Part shown: positions 36,725-48,807 of the stretch, one piece after another | Layout: the number at the start of each line of letters is the position of its first letter | Numbering within the stretch: position 1 is the stretch's first letter | NCBI RefSeq assembly: GCF_036924745.1 | Contig: NZ_JAZHSD010000001.1 | Span: 2,108,001 to 2,172,000, forward strand | DNA: 64,000 nt | Source of the DNA: Bradyrhizobium sp. AZCC 1693 | Lineage (GTDB): Bacteria; Pseudomonadota; Alphaproteobacteria; Rhizobiales; Xanthobacteraceae | Direction of reading: 5' to 3' | The notes under the pieces: model-generated | What the model was told of the DNA's origin: nothing | Seen by the model: only the letters and a program-made list of their open reading frames with translations | Databases searched by the model: none | Translations under genes and position numbers: made by a program

Positions 36725-37639
36725 CTAACCCGCCTCAGCGGATTTTCTGCCCTTCCCGAACACACGGCTCGCAAGCACGTCTGACGCCTCGATCGACCTG
36801 ATATCGTCCGCTGTCAGGACATGATCGAGATCGGCGACGAGGCGATTGGCCTGGCGCAGCCGCAGACGATCCAGCGCGTTGCGGATCGAGCGCGCGTTGG
36901 AGAACAGCGGCTGGCTCTTGCGCAATGCGATGTAACGAACGAACTCCGCACGCGCATCCTGTGTGAATCCGTAGTTCATGTCGCGCAGCATCAGCTCCGC
37001 GATGGCGAGCAACTCGTCATCGGCATAATCCGGAAAGTCGATGTGGTGCGCGATACGCGAGCGGAAGCCGGGATTGCTGGCGAAAAACTTGTCCATACGG
37101 TCGCCATAGCCTGCGAGGATCACGACCAGATCCTCGCGCTGCGTCTCCATCACCTGCAGCAGGATCTCGATCGCCTCCTGGCCGTAGTCGCGTTCGTTGT
37201 CGGGCCGGTGCAGATAATAGGCCTCGTCAATGAACAGCACGCCGCCCATCGCCTTCTTCAGGATCTCCTTGGTCTTCGGCGCGGTGTGGCCGATATATTG
37301 TCCGACCAGTTCGTCGCGCGTCACCGACACCACCTGGCCGCGGCGCACGAAACCGAGCCGGTGCAGGATGCTGGCGATCCGCAGCGCCACCGTCGTCTTT
37401 CCGGTGCCGGGATTTCCCGTGAACGACATATGCAGCGTCGGCGCCTCCGACGCCAATCCCATGCGCTTGCGGATACGTTCGATCAGAAGCAGCGACGCGA
37501 TCTCGCGTATACGCGTCTTTACCGGCCTCAAGCCGATCAGCTCGCGGTCGAGCTGGGAGAGGATCTCCTCGATGCCGACGGCTTCGAGTTCGTCGCGGAG
37601 ATTGACCGCATCAGTCATTGGGGTGGTATCCACGTCCAT
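36725..37639 (-). CDS. cbbX: Red-type RuBisCO activase
   Basis: A 304-residue AAA+ ATPase. Walker [10 protein letters not shown], Walker [12 protein letters not shown], the pore loop region [15 protein letters not shown] and sensor/arginine-finger segments NPGFRSRI are clear. CbbX hexamers pull on the C-terminus of form IC RuBisCO large subunits to eject inhibitory sugar phosphates. ATG 37639 has GAGG 7 nt upstream. It is the last gene of the cbb operon, separated from cbbS by an intrinsic terminator, so its expression should be lower than that of cbbLS. Confidence 0.97.
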   Translation of the reverse strand: MDVDTTPMTDAVNLRDELEAVGIEEILSQLDRELIGLRPVKTRIREIASLLLIERIRKRMGLASEAPTLHMSFTGNPGTGKTTVALRIASILHRLGFVRRGQVVSVTRDELVGQYIGHTAPKTKEILKKAMGGVLFIDEAYYLHRPDNERDYGQEAIEILLQVMETQREDLVVILAGYGDRMDKFFASNPGFRSRIAHHIDFPDYADDELLAIAELMLRDMNYGFTQDARAEFVRYIALRKSQPLFSNARSIRNALDRLRLRQANRLVADLDHVLTADDIRSIEASDVLASRVFGKGRKSAEAG

Positions 37640-37673
37640 CTGCAAACCTCAATGCGCTGCACGTCCCGTTTCG

Positions 37674-37708
37674 AAAAAAACTCCGTCGCCGCTTCCGCAG
37701 CGACGGAG
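37674..37708 (-). terminator. Intrinsic terminator between cbbS and cbbX
   Basis: Read on the minus strand, CTCCGTCGC and GCGACGGAG form a perfect nine-pair GC-rich stem (plus-strand 37700-37708 and 37681-37689) with a ten-base loop, followed at once by seven T (A run at 37674-37680). This is a textbook Rho-independent terminator or a strong RNA 3'-end hairpin within the operon. Confidence 0.88.
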
Positions 37709-37770
37709 CAGTGCGTCCGGCAGACGCAGGCACGTTCAGGGAGAACTCGTCTGCCGGACCGAGCGCGTAG

Positions 37771-38190
37771 CTAACCGTAGCGCCGGCCCTCGGGGCGATC
37801 GGCGGCGTATGATCGGGTCGTATAGCGGATGTTTCGCCCGGCCATTTCGTGTCGATCGAGGCGGAAGCCAGGCTCCTCCTTCGGCCGGTTGACGATGAAG
37901 GACAGCCGCACCGATTCCCAGCCGTGGCTGGAATCGAACGCCGACAAGCGGATGTAGCGCTCGCCATACACCTTGCGGCATTCATTCAGCTCCATCATCA
38001 CGCCGGCGGCGTCACGGAGATCGAACATCGGCAGGCCCCACATCTCCCAGAAATTGTTGCGGGGATGCGGGTCGTCGGTGAATTCGATGTTCACCGCCCA
38101 GCCCTGCTCCAGGCAATACTGGACCTGGCGAGAAATCTGCTCGTCGGTGAGATCGGGCAGGAACGAGAAGCAGCCTTGGGTAATGCGCAT
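37771..38190 (-). CDS. cbbS: RuBisCO small subunit, form IC
   Basis: A 139-residue small subunit starting [19 protein letters not shown], typical of the red-type form. The C-terminal extension after RLSFIVNRP ([25 protein letters not shown]) corresponds to the beta-hairpin tail of form IC/ID small subunits that helps L8S8 assembly. AAGGAG lies 8 nt upstream of ATG 38190. The gene begins 12 bp after cbbL stops. Confidence 0.97.
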   Translation of the reverse strand: MRITQGCFSFLPDLTDEQISRQVQYCLEQGWAVNIEFTDDPHPRNNFWEMWGLPMFDLRDAAGVMMELNECRKVYGERYIRLSAFDSSHGWESVRLSFIVNRPKEEPGFRLDRHEMAGRNIRYTTRSYAADRPEGRRYG

Positions 38191-38202
38191 GATTTCCACT
38201 CC

Positions 38203-40804
<2,602 letters not shown>

Positions 40805-40840
40805 CCGGGCCTCCGTGTCATTGATCGGCGTATGGGTGTG

Positions 40841-42880
40841 TCATGCGTAGGTCGCCGCCATCCGCGAGCGCGCGATGCAGCGTAGTGCGGCCTTCGCGAC
40901 CTCATCGGCGGTGATGCCGAATTCGCGGTAGAGCGTTTCCGCCGGCGCCGAGGCGCCGAAGCCGGTCATACCGACAAATTCGCCGCCATCGCCAAGCCAG
41001 CGCGCCCAGTCGCCCTCGATCGCAGCTTCGACCCCGACTCTCGGAACGCGTCCCAGAACGGCGGTGCGGTATTCGCGGGATTGCCGGCGAAAGAGCTCGA
41101 AGCACGGCGCCGAGACGACCGCGGCGCGGACGTTGTCTTTCTCGAGCAGCTTTGCCGCTTCGAGCGCGATCGATACTTCGGAGCCGGTTGCGATCAAGGT
41201 GACGTCGCGACCGGCCTCCGGTTCAACGATGACGTAGGCGCCAAACGAGACCTGATTGGTTTCGCCGGCAACTTCCCGGAACGTCGGGAGCGCCTGGCGC
41301 GACAGGCACAGCACCGAAGGACTTGTATCTGCCCGCAGCGCGCAGTCCCACGCCTCCGCTGTCTCGACCGCGTCGCTTGGACGGAATACCAGCAGATTCG
41401 GGATCGCCCGCAGCGATGCCAGGTGCTCGACCGGCTGATGCGTAGGACCGTCTTCGCCGAGCCCGATCGAGTCATGCGTCATCACATGGATGACGCGGAT
41501 CCCCATCAACGCGGCCAACCTGATCGCAGGGCGGCTGTAATCGGCGAAGCTGAGAAACGTGCCGCCATATGGGATGAAGCCGCCATGCAGCGCGATGCCG
41601 TTCATTGCAGCCGCCATGGCATGCTCACGGACGCCGTAATGGATATAGCTGCCATCAAGGGTATCTGGCCGCACCGGCTTCTGCGTCTTCGCGCGCGTCA
41701 GGTTCGAATGGGTAAGGTCGGCTGAACCGCCAAGCAGATTGGGCAGCGCTTCCGCAATCACGTCGATCACCAATTGCGACGCCTGCCGGGTCGCGATTTT
41801 CGGCCGTTCGGTACCGAACCGGGTCCGGATCTGCGCCATTACGCCGGCATATCCACAGGGCAGCTTTCGATTCAGCGCGTCGTGGAACGGCGACCGTCCC
41901 ATCGTACCGTGGCGTCGGCTGCGCTCGATCCATGTACGCCGTGCCGCATGTCCCTGTGCACCTATTTCGCGCCAGGCATCGGCTACGGCTCCTGGAACCT
42001 GAAATGGCGCGTGCGGCCAGTCCAGCGCGCTGCGCGTCTTCTCGACTTCATCCGCACCGAGCGGCGCGCCATGCGCCTTTTCCGTCCCCTGACGATTGGG
42101 TGCGCCGAAACCAATCACCGTGCGGCAAGCAATCAGCGATGGCCGGCTGTCGTGCCGGGCCTGTCGGATCGCCGCGGCGATTGCCTTGGGGTCGTGGCCG
42201 TCGATCCGGCTCGCCGACCAGCCTGACGCCTTGAAACGCGTGAGCTGGTCGTCCGAACATGACAGCGAGGTCGATCCATCGATCGAGATTTCATTGTCGT
42301 CATACAGCACGATCAATCGGCCGAGCTTGAGATGTCCCGCGAGCGAAATCGCCTCATGGCTGATGCCCTCCATCAGGCAGCCGTCGCCGGCGATCACATA
42401 GGTGTAGTGATCGACAAGATCATCGCCGAAGCGCGCATTCATCAGGCGCTCCGCCAGCGCCATGCCGACTGCGGTTGCGATCCCCTGCCCCAGCGGCCCC
42501 GTCGTCGTCTCCACGCCGGGCGTATGCCCGTATTCCGGATGGCCGGGGGTTTTCGATCCCCACTGCCTGAACGCCTTCAACTCGTCCGTCGTCACACCCT
42601 GGTAGCCAGTCAGATGCAGCAACGCATACAGCAGCATCGAGCCGTGACCGGCCGACAATACGAACCGGTCGCGATCCGGCCATGCCGGATCGGAGGCGTC
42701 GAATTTGAGGAAGCGCGAAAACAGCACGGTGGCGACATCGGCCATGCCCATCGGCATACCGGGATGGCCCGACTTCGCGTTTTCGACGGCGTCGATGGCC
42801 AGAAAGCGGATCGCGTTCGCCATTTCAGCATGCGAGACGACCGGCTGAGTGGCGATACGGGACAGGGCGGAATCGGTCAT
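40841..42880 (-). CDS. cbbT: Transketolase
   Basis: A 679-residue ThDP enzyme transferring two-carbon ketol units in RuBP regeneration. [35 protein letters not shown], the ThDP/Mg motif [13 protein letters not shown] and, in the C-terminal half, [20 protein letters not shown] and [18 protein letters not shown] are typical. The ATG at 42880 overlaps the cbbP stop by 4 bp. It is unsplit, unlike the second transketolase at 46033-47891. Confidence 0.97.
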   Translation of the reverse strand: MTDSALSRIATQPVVSHAEMANAIRFLAIDAVENAKSGHPGMPMGMADVATVLFSRFLKFDASDPAWPDRDRFVLSAGHGSMLLYALLHLTGYQGVTTDELKAFRQWGSKTPGHPEYGHTPGVETTTGPLGQGIATAVGMALAERLMNARFGDDLVDHYTYVIAGDGCLMEGISHEAISLAGHLKLGRLIVLYDDNEISIDGSTSLSCSDDQLTRFKASGWSASRIDGHDPKAIAAAIRQARHDSRPSLIACRTVIGFGAPNRQGTEKAHGAPLGADEVEKTRSALDWPHAPFQVPGAVADAWREIGAQGHAARRTWIERSRRHGTMGRSPFHDALNRKLPCGYAGVMAQIRTRFGTERPKIATRQASQLVIDVIAEALPNLLGGSADLTHSNLTRAKTQKPVRPDTLDGSYIHYGVREHAMAAAMNGIALHGGFIPYGGTFLSFADYSRPAIRLAALMGIRVIHVMTHDSIGLGEDGPTHQPVEHLASLRAIPNLLVFRPSDAVETAEAWDCALRADTSPSVLCLSRQALPTFREVAGETNQVSFGAYVIVEPEAGRDVTLIATGSEVSIALEAAKLLEKDNVRAAVVSAPCFELFRRQSREYRTAVLGRVPRVGVEAAIEGDWARWLGDGGEFVGMTGFGASAPAETLYREFGITADEVAKAALRCIARSRMAATYA

Positions 42881-43752
42881 AGCATGCGCCTCTTGCGTTC
42901 CATCAGTTGCAGGATGAGCGGGGTAAGGATCAGCTGCATCGCGAGATCGAGCTTCGATCCGTGGATCACGATCGAATTGGCCCGCGACATGAAACTGTTC
43001 GGAATCATCGACAGCAGGTAGGGAAAGTCGATGCCGCGTGGATTTTTGAGCCGGATCACCACCATCGATTCGTCGGGCGTCGGTATCCAGCGCGCTATGA
43101 ACGGGTTCGACGTGTCGACCGTCGGCACACGCTGGAAGTTGATGTCGGTCTCGGTGAATTGCGGGCAGATGTAATTTATGTAGTCCGGCATCCGCCGCAG
43201 GATGGTATCGGTTACCGCCTCGGCGGTGTAGCCGCGGTCGCTGCGGTCGCGATGCAGCTTCTGGATCCACTCCAGATTGATGACGGGAACGACCCCGATC
43301 TTGAGATCGGCGTGCTGAGCGATATTGACCTTGTCGGTCACAACAGCGCCATGCAGGCCTTCATAGAACAACAGATCCGATTTCTCCGGCAACGGCTCCC
43401 ACTCGGTAAACGTGCCCGGATCTGCGCCATAGAGCCTGGCCTCATCATGATCGTGGACATAGTGCCTGATAGTTCCGGTCCCGGACTCGCCGTAGTCGCG
43501 GAACAATTTCTCCAGCTCCTCGAACAGGTTTGTTTCCGGGCTGAAATGGCTGAAATGCTTGTTGCCGCGCTCGGCCTCCTCCGCCATTTTTGTGCGCATC
43601 TCAAAGCGGTTGTAGCGGTGGAAAGCGTCGCCCTCGACATAGGCGGCTTCGACCTTCTCGCGGCGGAAGATGTTTTCAAACGTCTTCTTCACCGAGGTCG
43701 TGCCGGCTCCGGACGATCCGGTAATCGATATGATGGGATAGCTGCGTGACAT
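42877..43752 (-). CDS. cbbP: Phosphoribulokinase
   Basis: A 291-residue class I (bacterial octameric type) phosphoribulokinase that makes ribulose 1,5-bisphosphate from Ru5P and ATP. P-loop [12 protein letters not shown] at residues about 12-23, [14 protein letters not shown], and LLFYEGLHG (Walker B region) are present. AAAGAG precedes ATG 43752. It starts 13 bp after cbbF and overlaps cbbT, so the three are translationally linked. Confidence 0.98.
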   Translation of the reverse strand: MSRSYPIISITGSSGAGTTSVKKTFENIFRREKVEAAYVEGDAFHRYNRFEMRTKMAEEAERGNKHFSHFSPETNLFEELEKLFRDYGESGTGTIRHYVHDHDEARLYGADPGTFTEWEPLPEKSDLLFYEGLHGAVVTDKVNIAQHADLKIGVVPVINLEWIQKLHRDRSDRGYTAEAVTDTILRRMPDYINYICPQFTETDINFQRVPTVDTSNPFIARWIPTPDESMVVIRLKNPRGIDFPYLLSMIPNSFMSRANSIVIHGSKLDLAMQLILTPLILQLMERKRRML

Positions 43753-43765
43753 CTGCTCTTTCCGA

Positions 43766-44803
43766 TCAGCGAAACAGGCCGCGCCGCGCAAACAGCGGCG
43801 CATCGCTATTGTCGAACATCGGTTCGATACCTTCGTGAATGGCCGCAACGTCGCGAACGCCGCGCATCGATCCCATGATCAACGGCACCCGCTGGTGCGG
43901 TGTTTTCGCCGAAAGTTCCAGAATGCGCCGGCGGCCGGTGGTCGCGGCGCCGCCCGCCCACTCCATCACCAGCGCCATCGGATGGGCTTCGTAAAGCAGT
44001 CGGAGGCGTCCGTCGCGATATCCCGGCCGCGCATCCGCCGGGTACAGGAACACGCCGCCGCGGACGAGAATACGAAGCGACTCCGCCACCAGTGAGCCAA
44101 TCCAGCGCATATTGAAATCGACCGAACCGTTGCCGCTCGTGCCGGAGAGGCATTCGTCGATATAGGCCCGCACCGGTCCATGCCAGTGCCGCCGGTTCGA
44201 CGCGTTGATGGCGAATTCGGGCGTGTTGGGTGCAATCCTCACGCGACGCGCAATCAGCAGGAATTCCCGGGCACGCCTGTCCAGAATGAAGATGTCGACC
44301 CGCTCGTCGAACGCCAGAACCAGCGTGGTCTGAGGGCCGTAGACCACGAACCCCGCCGCACACTGCGCGGTGCCAGGCTCGAAGAAGGTGGAGATGATAT
44401 CGTTGCCGCGTGAACGGATCGAAAAGATGGTTCCAACCGAGATGTTGTTCTCGAGGTTGGCCGATCCGTCGAGCGGGTCGATGGCGACGCAGAGTGACGC
44501 CTCGGCATTGAGCACCTCAGGCAGGTCCAGTTCCTCGGACAGGACGGCGGCGACCGGAGTGGCACGCAGCGCTGCGCGCATCATCGCATCGGCAGCGAGG
44601 TCGATATCCTTCTGATGGTCGCCATCGGAATTGACGCCACGGGTTCGTCCGGTAATGCCCGCCAACGGTCCGTCGGCGATGAGATCGGAAAGGTCGATCG
44701 CAGCAGTGGCAATGGCCTCGATCACGGCGGCCACCGCCGGGCCGGTCGGCGTCTCCGACCCTGCATGATCGAGATGCGAGCAAAGGGTTATGCGTGCGTC
44801 CAT
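43766..44803 (-). CDS. cbbF: Fructose-1,6/sedoheptulose-1,7-bisphosphatase, class I
   Basis: A 345-residue metal-dependent phosphatase. The substrate and metal motifs are VLSEELDLPEVL, AIDPLDGSANLENNISVGTIF and GGVFLYPAD, with ANRGGAATTGRRRIL-type C-terminal region reading GGAATTGRRRILEL. ATG 44803 has GGGGAA 6 nt upstream; ATG 44851 is an in-frame alternative. It is the first gene of the leftward cbb operon, directly facing cbbR. Confidence 0.96.
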   Translation of the reverse strand: MDARITLCSHLDHAGSETPTGPAVAAVIEAIATAAIDLSDLIADGPLAGITGRTRGVNSDGDHQKDIDLAADAMMRAALRATPVAAVLSEELDLPEVLNAEASLCVAIDPLDGSANLENNISVGTIFSIRSRGNDIISTFFEPGTAQCAAGFVVYGPQTTLVLAFDERVDIFILDRRAREFLLIARRVRIAPNTPEFAINASNRRHWHGPVRAYIDECLSGTSGNGSVDFNMRWIGSLVAESLRILVRGGVFLYPADARPGYRDGRLRLLYEAHPMALVMEWAGGAATTGRRRILELSAKTPHQRVPLIMGSMRGVRDVAAIHEGIEPMFDNSDAPLFARRGLFR

Positions 44804-44952
44804 GGCCGTTCCCCGATTGGCGCCCTCTTCGGAGCCACTCCAATGCGTCATGCCGTTCGGCACTCCGCGCCCTAACAACAACCCAATTTGCAAAATTAGT
44901 GAAATTTTCTTATCTTTGGCTTTGGCAAAGTTTTTCTTATGATGGTGGACCC
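44804..44952. promoter_or_regulatory. cbbR-cbbF divergent control region
   Basis: The 149-bp spacer contains an AT-rich core at 44885-44942, unlike the GC-rich flanks. Two inverted repeats fit LysR-type sites: AAAATT-agtg-AAATTTT around 44892-44909, and CTTTG-N7-CAAAG at 44914-44930. These are the likely CbbR recognition and activation sites controlling both the operon and cbbR itself. Exact -35/-10 elements are not certain. Confidence 0.55.
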
Positions 44953-45924
44953 ATGGCAAGCAGGTTTCCGCGGGAATTGACCATTCGCCAGTTGCGCGCG
45001 CTCGCGGCGGTTCACCGGGACCGGTCGGTTACCGCCGCCGCCAAGCACCTGCATCTCACGCAGCCGGCCGTCACGCTGCAGATCCGCAATCTGCAGGAGC
45101 TTGCAGGTCTGCCGCTGATTCAGCGCACCAGTGACGGCATGCTGTTGACCGATGCCGGGCGGGAAGTGCTCTCGCTGTCCGAGCGTATCGAAGCGGCGAT
45201 TGCGGACTGCGAGACCTCGCTCGAGATGATGGCGGGAAAGACCGCGGGCCGCATCTCAATCGGCGCCGTCAGCACCGCGAAATATTTCGTGCCGTTCATG
45301 ATCTCCGGATTTTCGAAACGCCATCCGAACATCGATGTCACGCTCTCGATCGGAAACCGACAGGAGATCGCAACGGCGCTGCGCGGCTACGATCTCGATT
45401 TCGCGATCATGGGCCGCCCACCGGCGGACATCGACATGGACGTCCACCCGATCGGCGATCATCCCCACGTCATTATCGCGCCGACAAGCCATCGCCTGGT
45501 GCGAAAATCCCGCATCCCGCTGAGCGACCTTGCTGACGAAACATTCCTGACGCGCGAACCCGGTTCCGGCACACGCGGCCTGATGGAGCAGCTGTTCGAA
45601 ACGGCGCGAATTCGCCCGAAGATCGGCATGGCGATGGACAGCAACGAGACGATCAAGCAGGCTGTGATCGCGGGCCTTGGAATTGCATTTATTTCGGCGC
45701 ACACCGTCGCCACCGAACTCGACGAGCGGCGGCTGGTAACGCTCGATGTGGTTGGCCTTCCCGTTGTGAGGCAATGGTTCGCCCTTTCCAGAAAGGACAA
45801 GATCCTGCTGCCGCCGGCACGCGCCATGCTGGAGTTCCTCAGCGCACGCGGCGCGCAATTCCTGCCGCGAACCCATGGCAGGATAAGGATCACCCGCACG
45901 TCGGCGCGGGGCAAGCGCCGATAG
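44953..45924 (+). CDS. cbbR: LysR-type activator of the Calvin-cycle operon
   Basis: A 323-residue LysR protein with ELTIRQLRALAAVHRDRSV and LTQPAVTLQIRNLQ forming the DNA-binding region, and an effector domain from about residue 95 (GRISIGAVSTAKYFVPFMI), the exact start seen in CbbR proteins. CbbR responds to cycle metabolites such as RuBP. Divergent orientation to cbbF is the canonical layout. The C-terminal RGKRR-rich tail is long and basic. Confidence 0.97.
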   Translation: MASRFPRELTIRQLRALAAVHRDRSVTAAAKHLHLTQPAVTLQIRNLQELAGLPLIQRTSDGMLLTDAGREVLSLSERIEAAIADCETSLEMMAGKTAGRISIGAVSTAKYFVPFMISGFSKRHPNIDVTLSIGNRQEIATALRGYDLDFAIMGRPPADIDMDVHPIGDHPHVIIAPTSHRLVRKSRIPLSDLADETFLTREPGSGTRGLMEQLFETARIRPKIGMAMDSNETIKQAVIAGLGIAFISAHTVATELDERRLVTLDVVGLPVVRQWFALSRKDKILLPPARAMLEFLSARGAQFLPRTHGRIRITRTSARGKRR

Positions 45925-46032
45925 CGCGATATGCATGTAGCGCAAGAAATCGCGCACGCTGCTGGCCGTACGGTAGTGCTTTGGGTGTGAGAATCGCGCT
46001 AACGGGACCGAATGGACGTCAGGGCTGCAGCG

Positions 46033-47043
46033 TTACAGCCACCGCTTGATTTGCCGCGCCACTTCCGCAGTCGAAATGCCGTAGCGATCGTGCAAGGTCG
46101 GGAGCGCTCCGGCCGCGAGAAACTCATCGGGCAGTCCGATCTGGCGAAATGCCGGATGCACGCCCGAACGCATCAGCAGCCCGGCAACAGCCTCACCGAG
46201 ACCGCCGATCACGGTGTGGTTCTCGGCAACGACGACCATGCGTCCGGACTTGCCGGCCTCGCGAAGGATAGTGTTCGCGTCGAGCGGCTTGATGGTGGGA
46301 ACATGCAGCACAGCCGCATCCACGCGGTCTCCCGCAAGCTTCCTCGCAGCCTCGAGCGCGCGCATGGTCATGATTCCCGAGGAGATGATCAGGACGTCCC
46401 AGCCGTCACGGATCATCGCCGCCTTGCCAAGCTCGAATTTGTAGTCGTACTCGTCGAGAACCACCGGCACCTGGCCACGCAGCAGCCGCATATAGACCGG
46501 GCCGCGGTACGCTGCGACGGCAGGCACAATCTGTTCGATCTCGTGGGCATCACAGGGATCAATCACCGTCATGTTCGGCATGGCGCGAAATAGCGCGAGG
46601 TCCTCCGCCGCCTGATGACTCGGGCCATATCCGGAAGTCAGGCCCGGCAAGGCGCAGGCGATCTTCACATTGCGATCTTCCTCGGCGATCGTCTGGTGGA
46701 TGAAATCGTAGGCGCGCCGGGAGGCAAAGACCGCATACGTCGTTGCGAACGGCATGAACCCTTCGGCTGCCAGACCTGAGGCCGCGCCGAATAGAATCTG
46801 CTCAGCCATGCCCATCTGGTAATAGCGATCGGGAAACTCCTGCGCAAAGATATGCAAATCCGTGTACTTGCCTAGATCGGCCGTCATGCCGATCACGTCG
46901 GGGCGCTGGCGCGCCAGCTCGACAAGTGCATGTCCGAAAGGTGCCGGCTTCGTCCTTTGTCCCTCAGCCGCGATCGATGCGATCATCGCGGATGTAGTCA
47001 GCCGTGGCTTGCCCGTCTGCATTGCCGGTCCGGTGGTCTTCAT
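46033..47043 (-). CDS. Transketolase C-terminal subunit (split transketolase)
   Basis: A 336-residue protein with the pyrimidine-binding and C-terminal domains of transketolase: FGHALVELARQRPDVIGMTADLG, YYQMGMAEQILFGAASGLAAEG (catalytic Glu in MAEQ), GYGPSHQAAEDLALFRAMP and VVVAENHTVIGGLGEAVA. Its ATG at 47043 overlaps the stop of the N-terminal subunit gene by 4 bp, as expected for an obligate partner. It belongs to a catabolic cluster rather than the Calvin operon. Confidence 0.93.
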   Translation of the reverse strand: MKTTGPAMQTGKPRLTTSAMIASIAAEGQRTKPAPFGHALVELARQRPDVIGMTADLGKYTDLHIFAQEFPDRYYQMGMAEQILFGAASGLAAEGFMPFATTYAVFASRRAYDFIHQTIAEEDRNVKIACALPGLTSGYGPSHQAAEDLALFRAMPNMTVIDPCDAHEIEQIVPAVAAYRGPVYMRLLRGQVPVVLDEYDYKFELGKAAMIRDGWDVLIISSGIMTMRALEAARKLAGDRVDAAVLHVPTIKPLDANTILREAGKSGRMVVVAENHTVIGGLGEAVAGLLMRSGVHPAFRQIGLPDEFLAAGALPTLHDRYGISTAEVARQIKRWL

Positions 47044-47891
47044 GGCTGCCTCCCCGCTTCGAGTTCTGCAAGCGCGAGCTGCCATTCATGCGGCTCGACA
47101 CGGATGAAGTGGTTTTTCTCGCGCTGCTCGAGGAACGGAACGCCTTTACCCATAAGCGTATCGGCCACGATCATCCGCGGCCGAGACTCAGTGTGGGACT
47201 TCGCGGCATCAAAGGCGGCCACCACGGCATCGAGATTGTTGCCGTCCACCCGTTGAACAAACCATCCGAACGCCTGCAGCTTGTCGACCAGCGGCTCGAA
47301 AGCCATTACTTGAGTAGAGGGACCATCGGCCTGCTGGTTGTTCACATCGACGATGGCGATCACATTGCCGAGCCGGTAGTGACCTGCAGACATGATTGCT
47401 TCCCACACCGAGCCTTCGTCCAGTTCGCCGTCGGAGAACAGCGTGTATACCTGCGCATTGGAATTCTTGCGCTTGAGCCCAAGTGCCATTCCCACGGCGA
47501 TGCTCAGACCCAATCCGAGCGACCCGCCCGACATCTCCATTCCCGGCGTGTAGGATGCCATCCCTGACATCGGCAGCCGGCTTTCGTCGCTGCCATAGCT
47601 CTCGAGCTCCGCCTCAGGAACGATCCCGGCCTCGATCAAGGCTGCATAGAGCGCGATGGCATAGTGGCCGTTCGAGAGCAGGAAGCGGTCCCGTTCCTCC
47701 CAAGCCGGATCCTCCGGCCGATACCGCATCGCGTAGAAGTACGCGACCGCGAGCACGTCGGCGATATCGAGCGCCTGGGCAATATAGCCCTGCCCCTGGA
47801 CCTCTCCCATGCGGATCGCATTGCGGCGAATGTTATGGGCGCGCTGGGCGAGCGTGGGCGCGTTGGCAAGCGCCTTCGCGACTGTTTCCAT
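47040..47891 (-). CDS. Transketolase N-terminal subunit (split transketolase)
   Basis: A 283-residue ThDP-binding half. HYAIALYAALIEAG, the MSGGSLGLGLSIAVGMALG helix and the ThDP/Mg motif FSDGELDEGSVWEA (GDGEL in many homologues, here SDGEL) followed by NVIAIVDVNNQQADG are recognisable. GAGGAG lies 6 nt before ATG 47891. It forms the active enzyme with the product of the next gene. The substitution of the first Gly of GDG by Ser occurs in split transketolases. Confidence 0.92.
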   Translation of the reverse strand: METVAKALANAPTLAQRAHNIRRNAIRMGEVQGQGYIAQALDIADVLAVAYFYAMRYRPEDPAWEERDRFLLSNGHYAIALYAALIEAGIVPEAELESYGSDESRLPMSGMASYTPGMEMSGGSLGLGLSIAVGMALGLKRKNSNAQVYTLFSDGELDEGSVWEAIMSAGHYRLGNVIAIVDVNNQQADGPSTQVMAFEPLVDKLQAFGWFVQRVDGNNLDAVVAAFDAAKSHTESRPRMIVADTLMGKGVPFLEQREKNHFIRVEPHEWQLALAELEAGRQP

Positions 47892-47914
47892 GGCCATCTC
47901 CTCGCTTAGCGCAC

Positions 47915-48676
47915 TTAATGGATAAGCATGCCGCCATTGACATCGATGACCGCTCCCGTGACGTAGGCGGACAGGTCGGATGCGAGAAAAGTGTAGATGC
48001 CGGCCACGTCGTTGGCCTCACCGAGACGGCCAAGTGGGATGCCTTCAAGTATCTTCGCCTTGATCTCGTCGGTAAGCTTTCCGGCGGTGATGTCGGTTCC
48101 AATCAGGCCCGGCGTGACGCAATTGACGCGGATACCGTCAGGTCCAAACTCGCGCGCCATCGCCTTGGCGAGCCCGAGTACGCCGGCCTTGGCGGCGGAA
48201 TAGTGCGGCCCACCGAAGATGCCGCCGCCACGCTGCGCCGAGACTGACGACATGCATGCAATCGAACCCGTCTTGCGCCGACGCATGTGCGGGATGACCG
48301 CCTGGGAAAGAAAGAGCACGCCCTTGAGATTGACGTCCTGAATGCGTTCCCAGTCGTTTGGTGTGATTTCAAGAAACTTCACCGGCTGAGTGATACCGGC
48401 GTTGTTGATCAGAATGTCGATCTGGCCGAAGGTTTCGATCACGGTATCGGCCGCCTTCGCGCAGGAATTTTGGTCGGCGACGTCGCAGGCAAGGCCGAGA
48501 TGCGGTTCGCCCGCGGCCCGCTCGAGGCTGCGCGCTGCGGCTTCCGCAGCGGGCCCATCGATGTCAAGGATTGCAACGCGGGCACCTTCGGCCGCGAACC
48601 GCCGGGCGGTTGCAAGACCTATTCCCCGCAGCGAAGCTGCGCCCGAAATGATTGCCGTTTTGCCGCGAAGCAGCAT
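47915..48676 (-). CDS. Short-chain dehydrogenase/reductase
   Basis: A 253-residue classical SDR. The cofactor motif is SGAASLRGIGLATARRFA, followed by LDIDG (an Asp at the strand-2 end, favouring NAD), NNAG, a catalytic Ser in CMSSVSAQRG and Tyr-x-x-x-Lys in YSAAKAGV. The C-terminus is YVTGAVIDVNGGMLIH. GAGGAGGAA is upstream of ATG 48676. It is 23 bp before the split transketolase genes and probably oxidises a sugar or polyol that the transketolase then processes. Confidence 0.93.
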   Translation of the reverse strand: MLLRGKTAIISGAASLRGIGLATARRFAAEGARVAILDIDGPAAEAAARSLERAAGEPHLGLACDVADQNSCAKAADTVIETFGQIDILINNAGITQPVKFLEITPNDWERIQDVNLKGVLFLSQAVIPHMRRRKTGSIACMSSVSAQRGGGIFGGPHYSAAKAGVLGLAKAMAREFGPDGIRVNCVTPGLIGTDITAGKLTDEIKAKILEGIPLGRLGEANDVAGIYTFLASDLSAYVTGAVIDVNGGMLIH

Positions 48677-48807
48677 GCATTCCTCCTCAACACTATCGAG
48701 CACCGCTGACAGGTGCCCTGTTTTCTTGACCTTACTGACTACGCCCGGGCGGCCATCCCGACAAACGCGCAGTTGTCTCGGATCGATGAATTTGGTTCAC
48801 TTGTCGC

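Noticed and set aside
40841..43270. An 809-residue transketolase reading frame starting at 43270
   Set aside because: The first 130 codons lie inside cbbP in another frame. The ATG at 42880, with AAGAGG upstream and a 4-bp overlap, is the real start.
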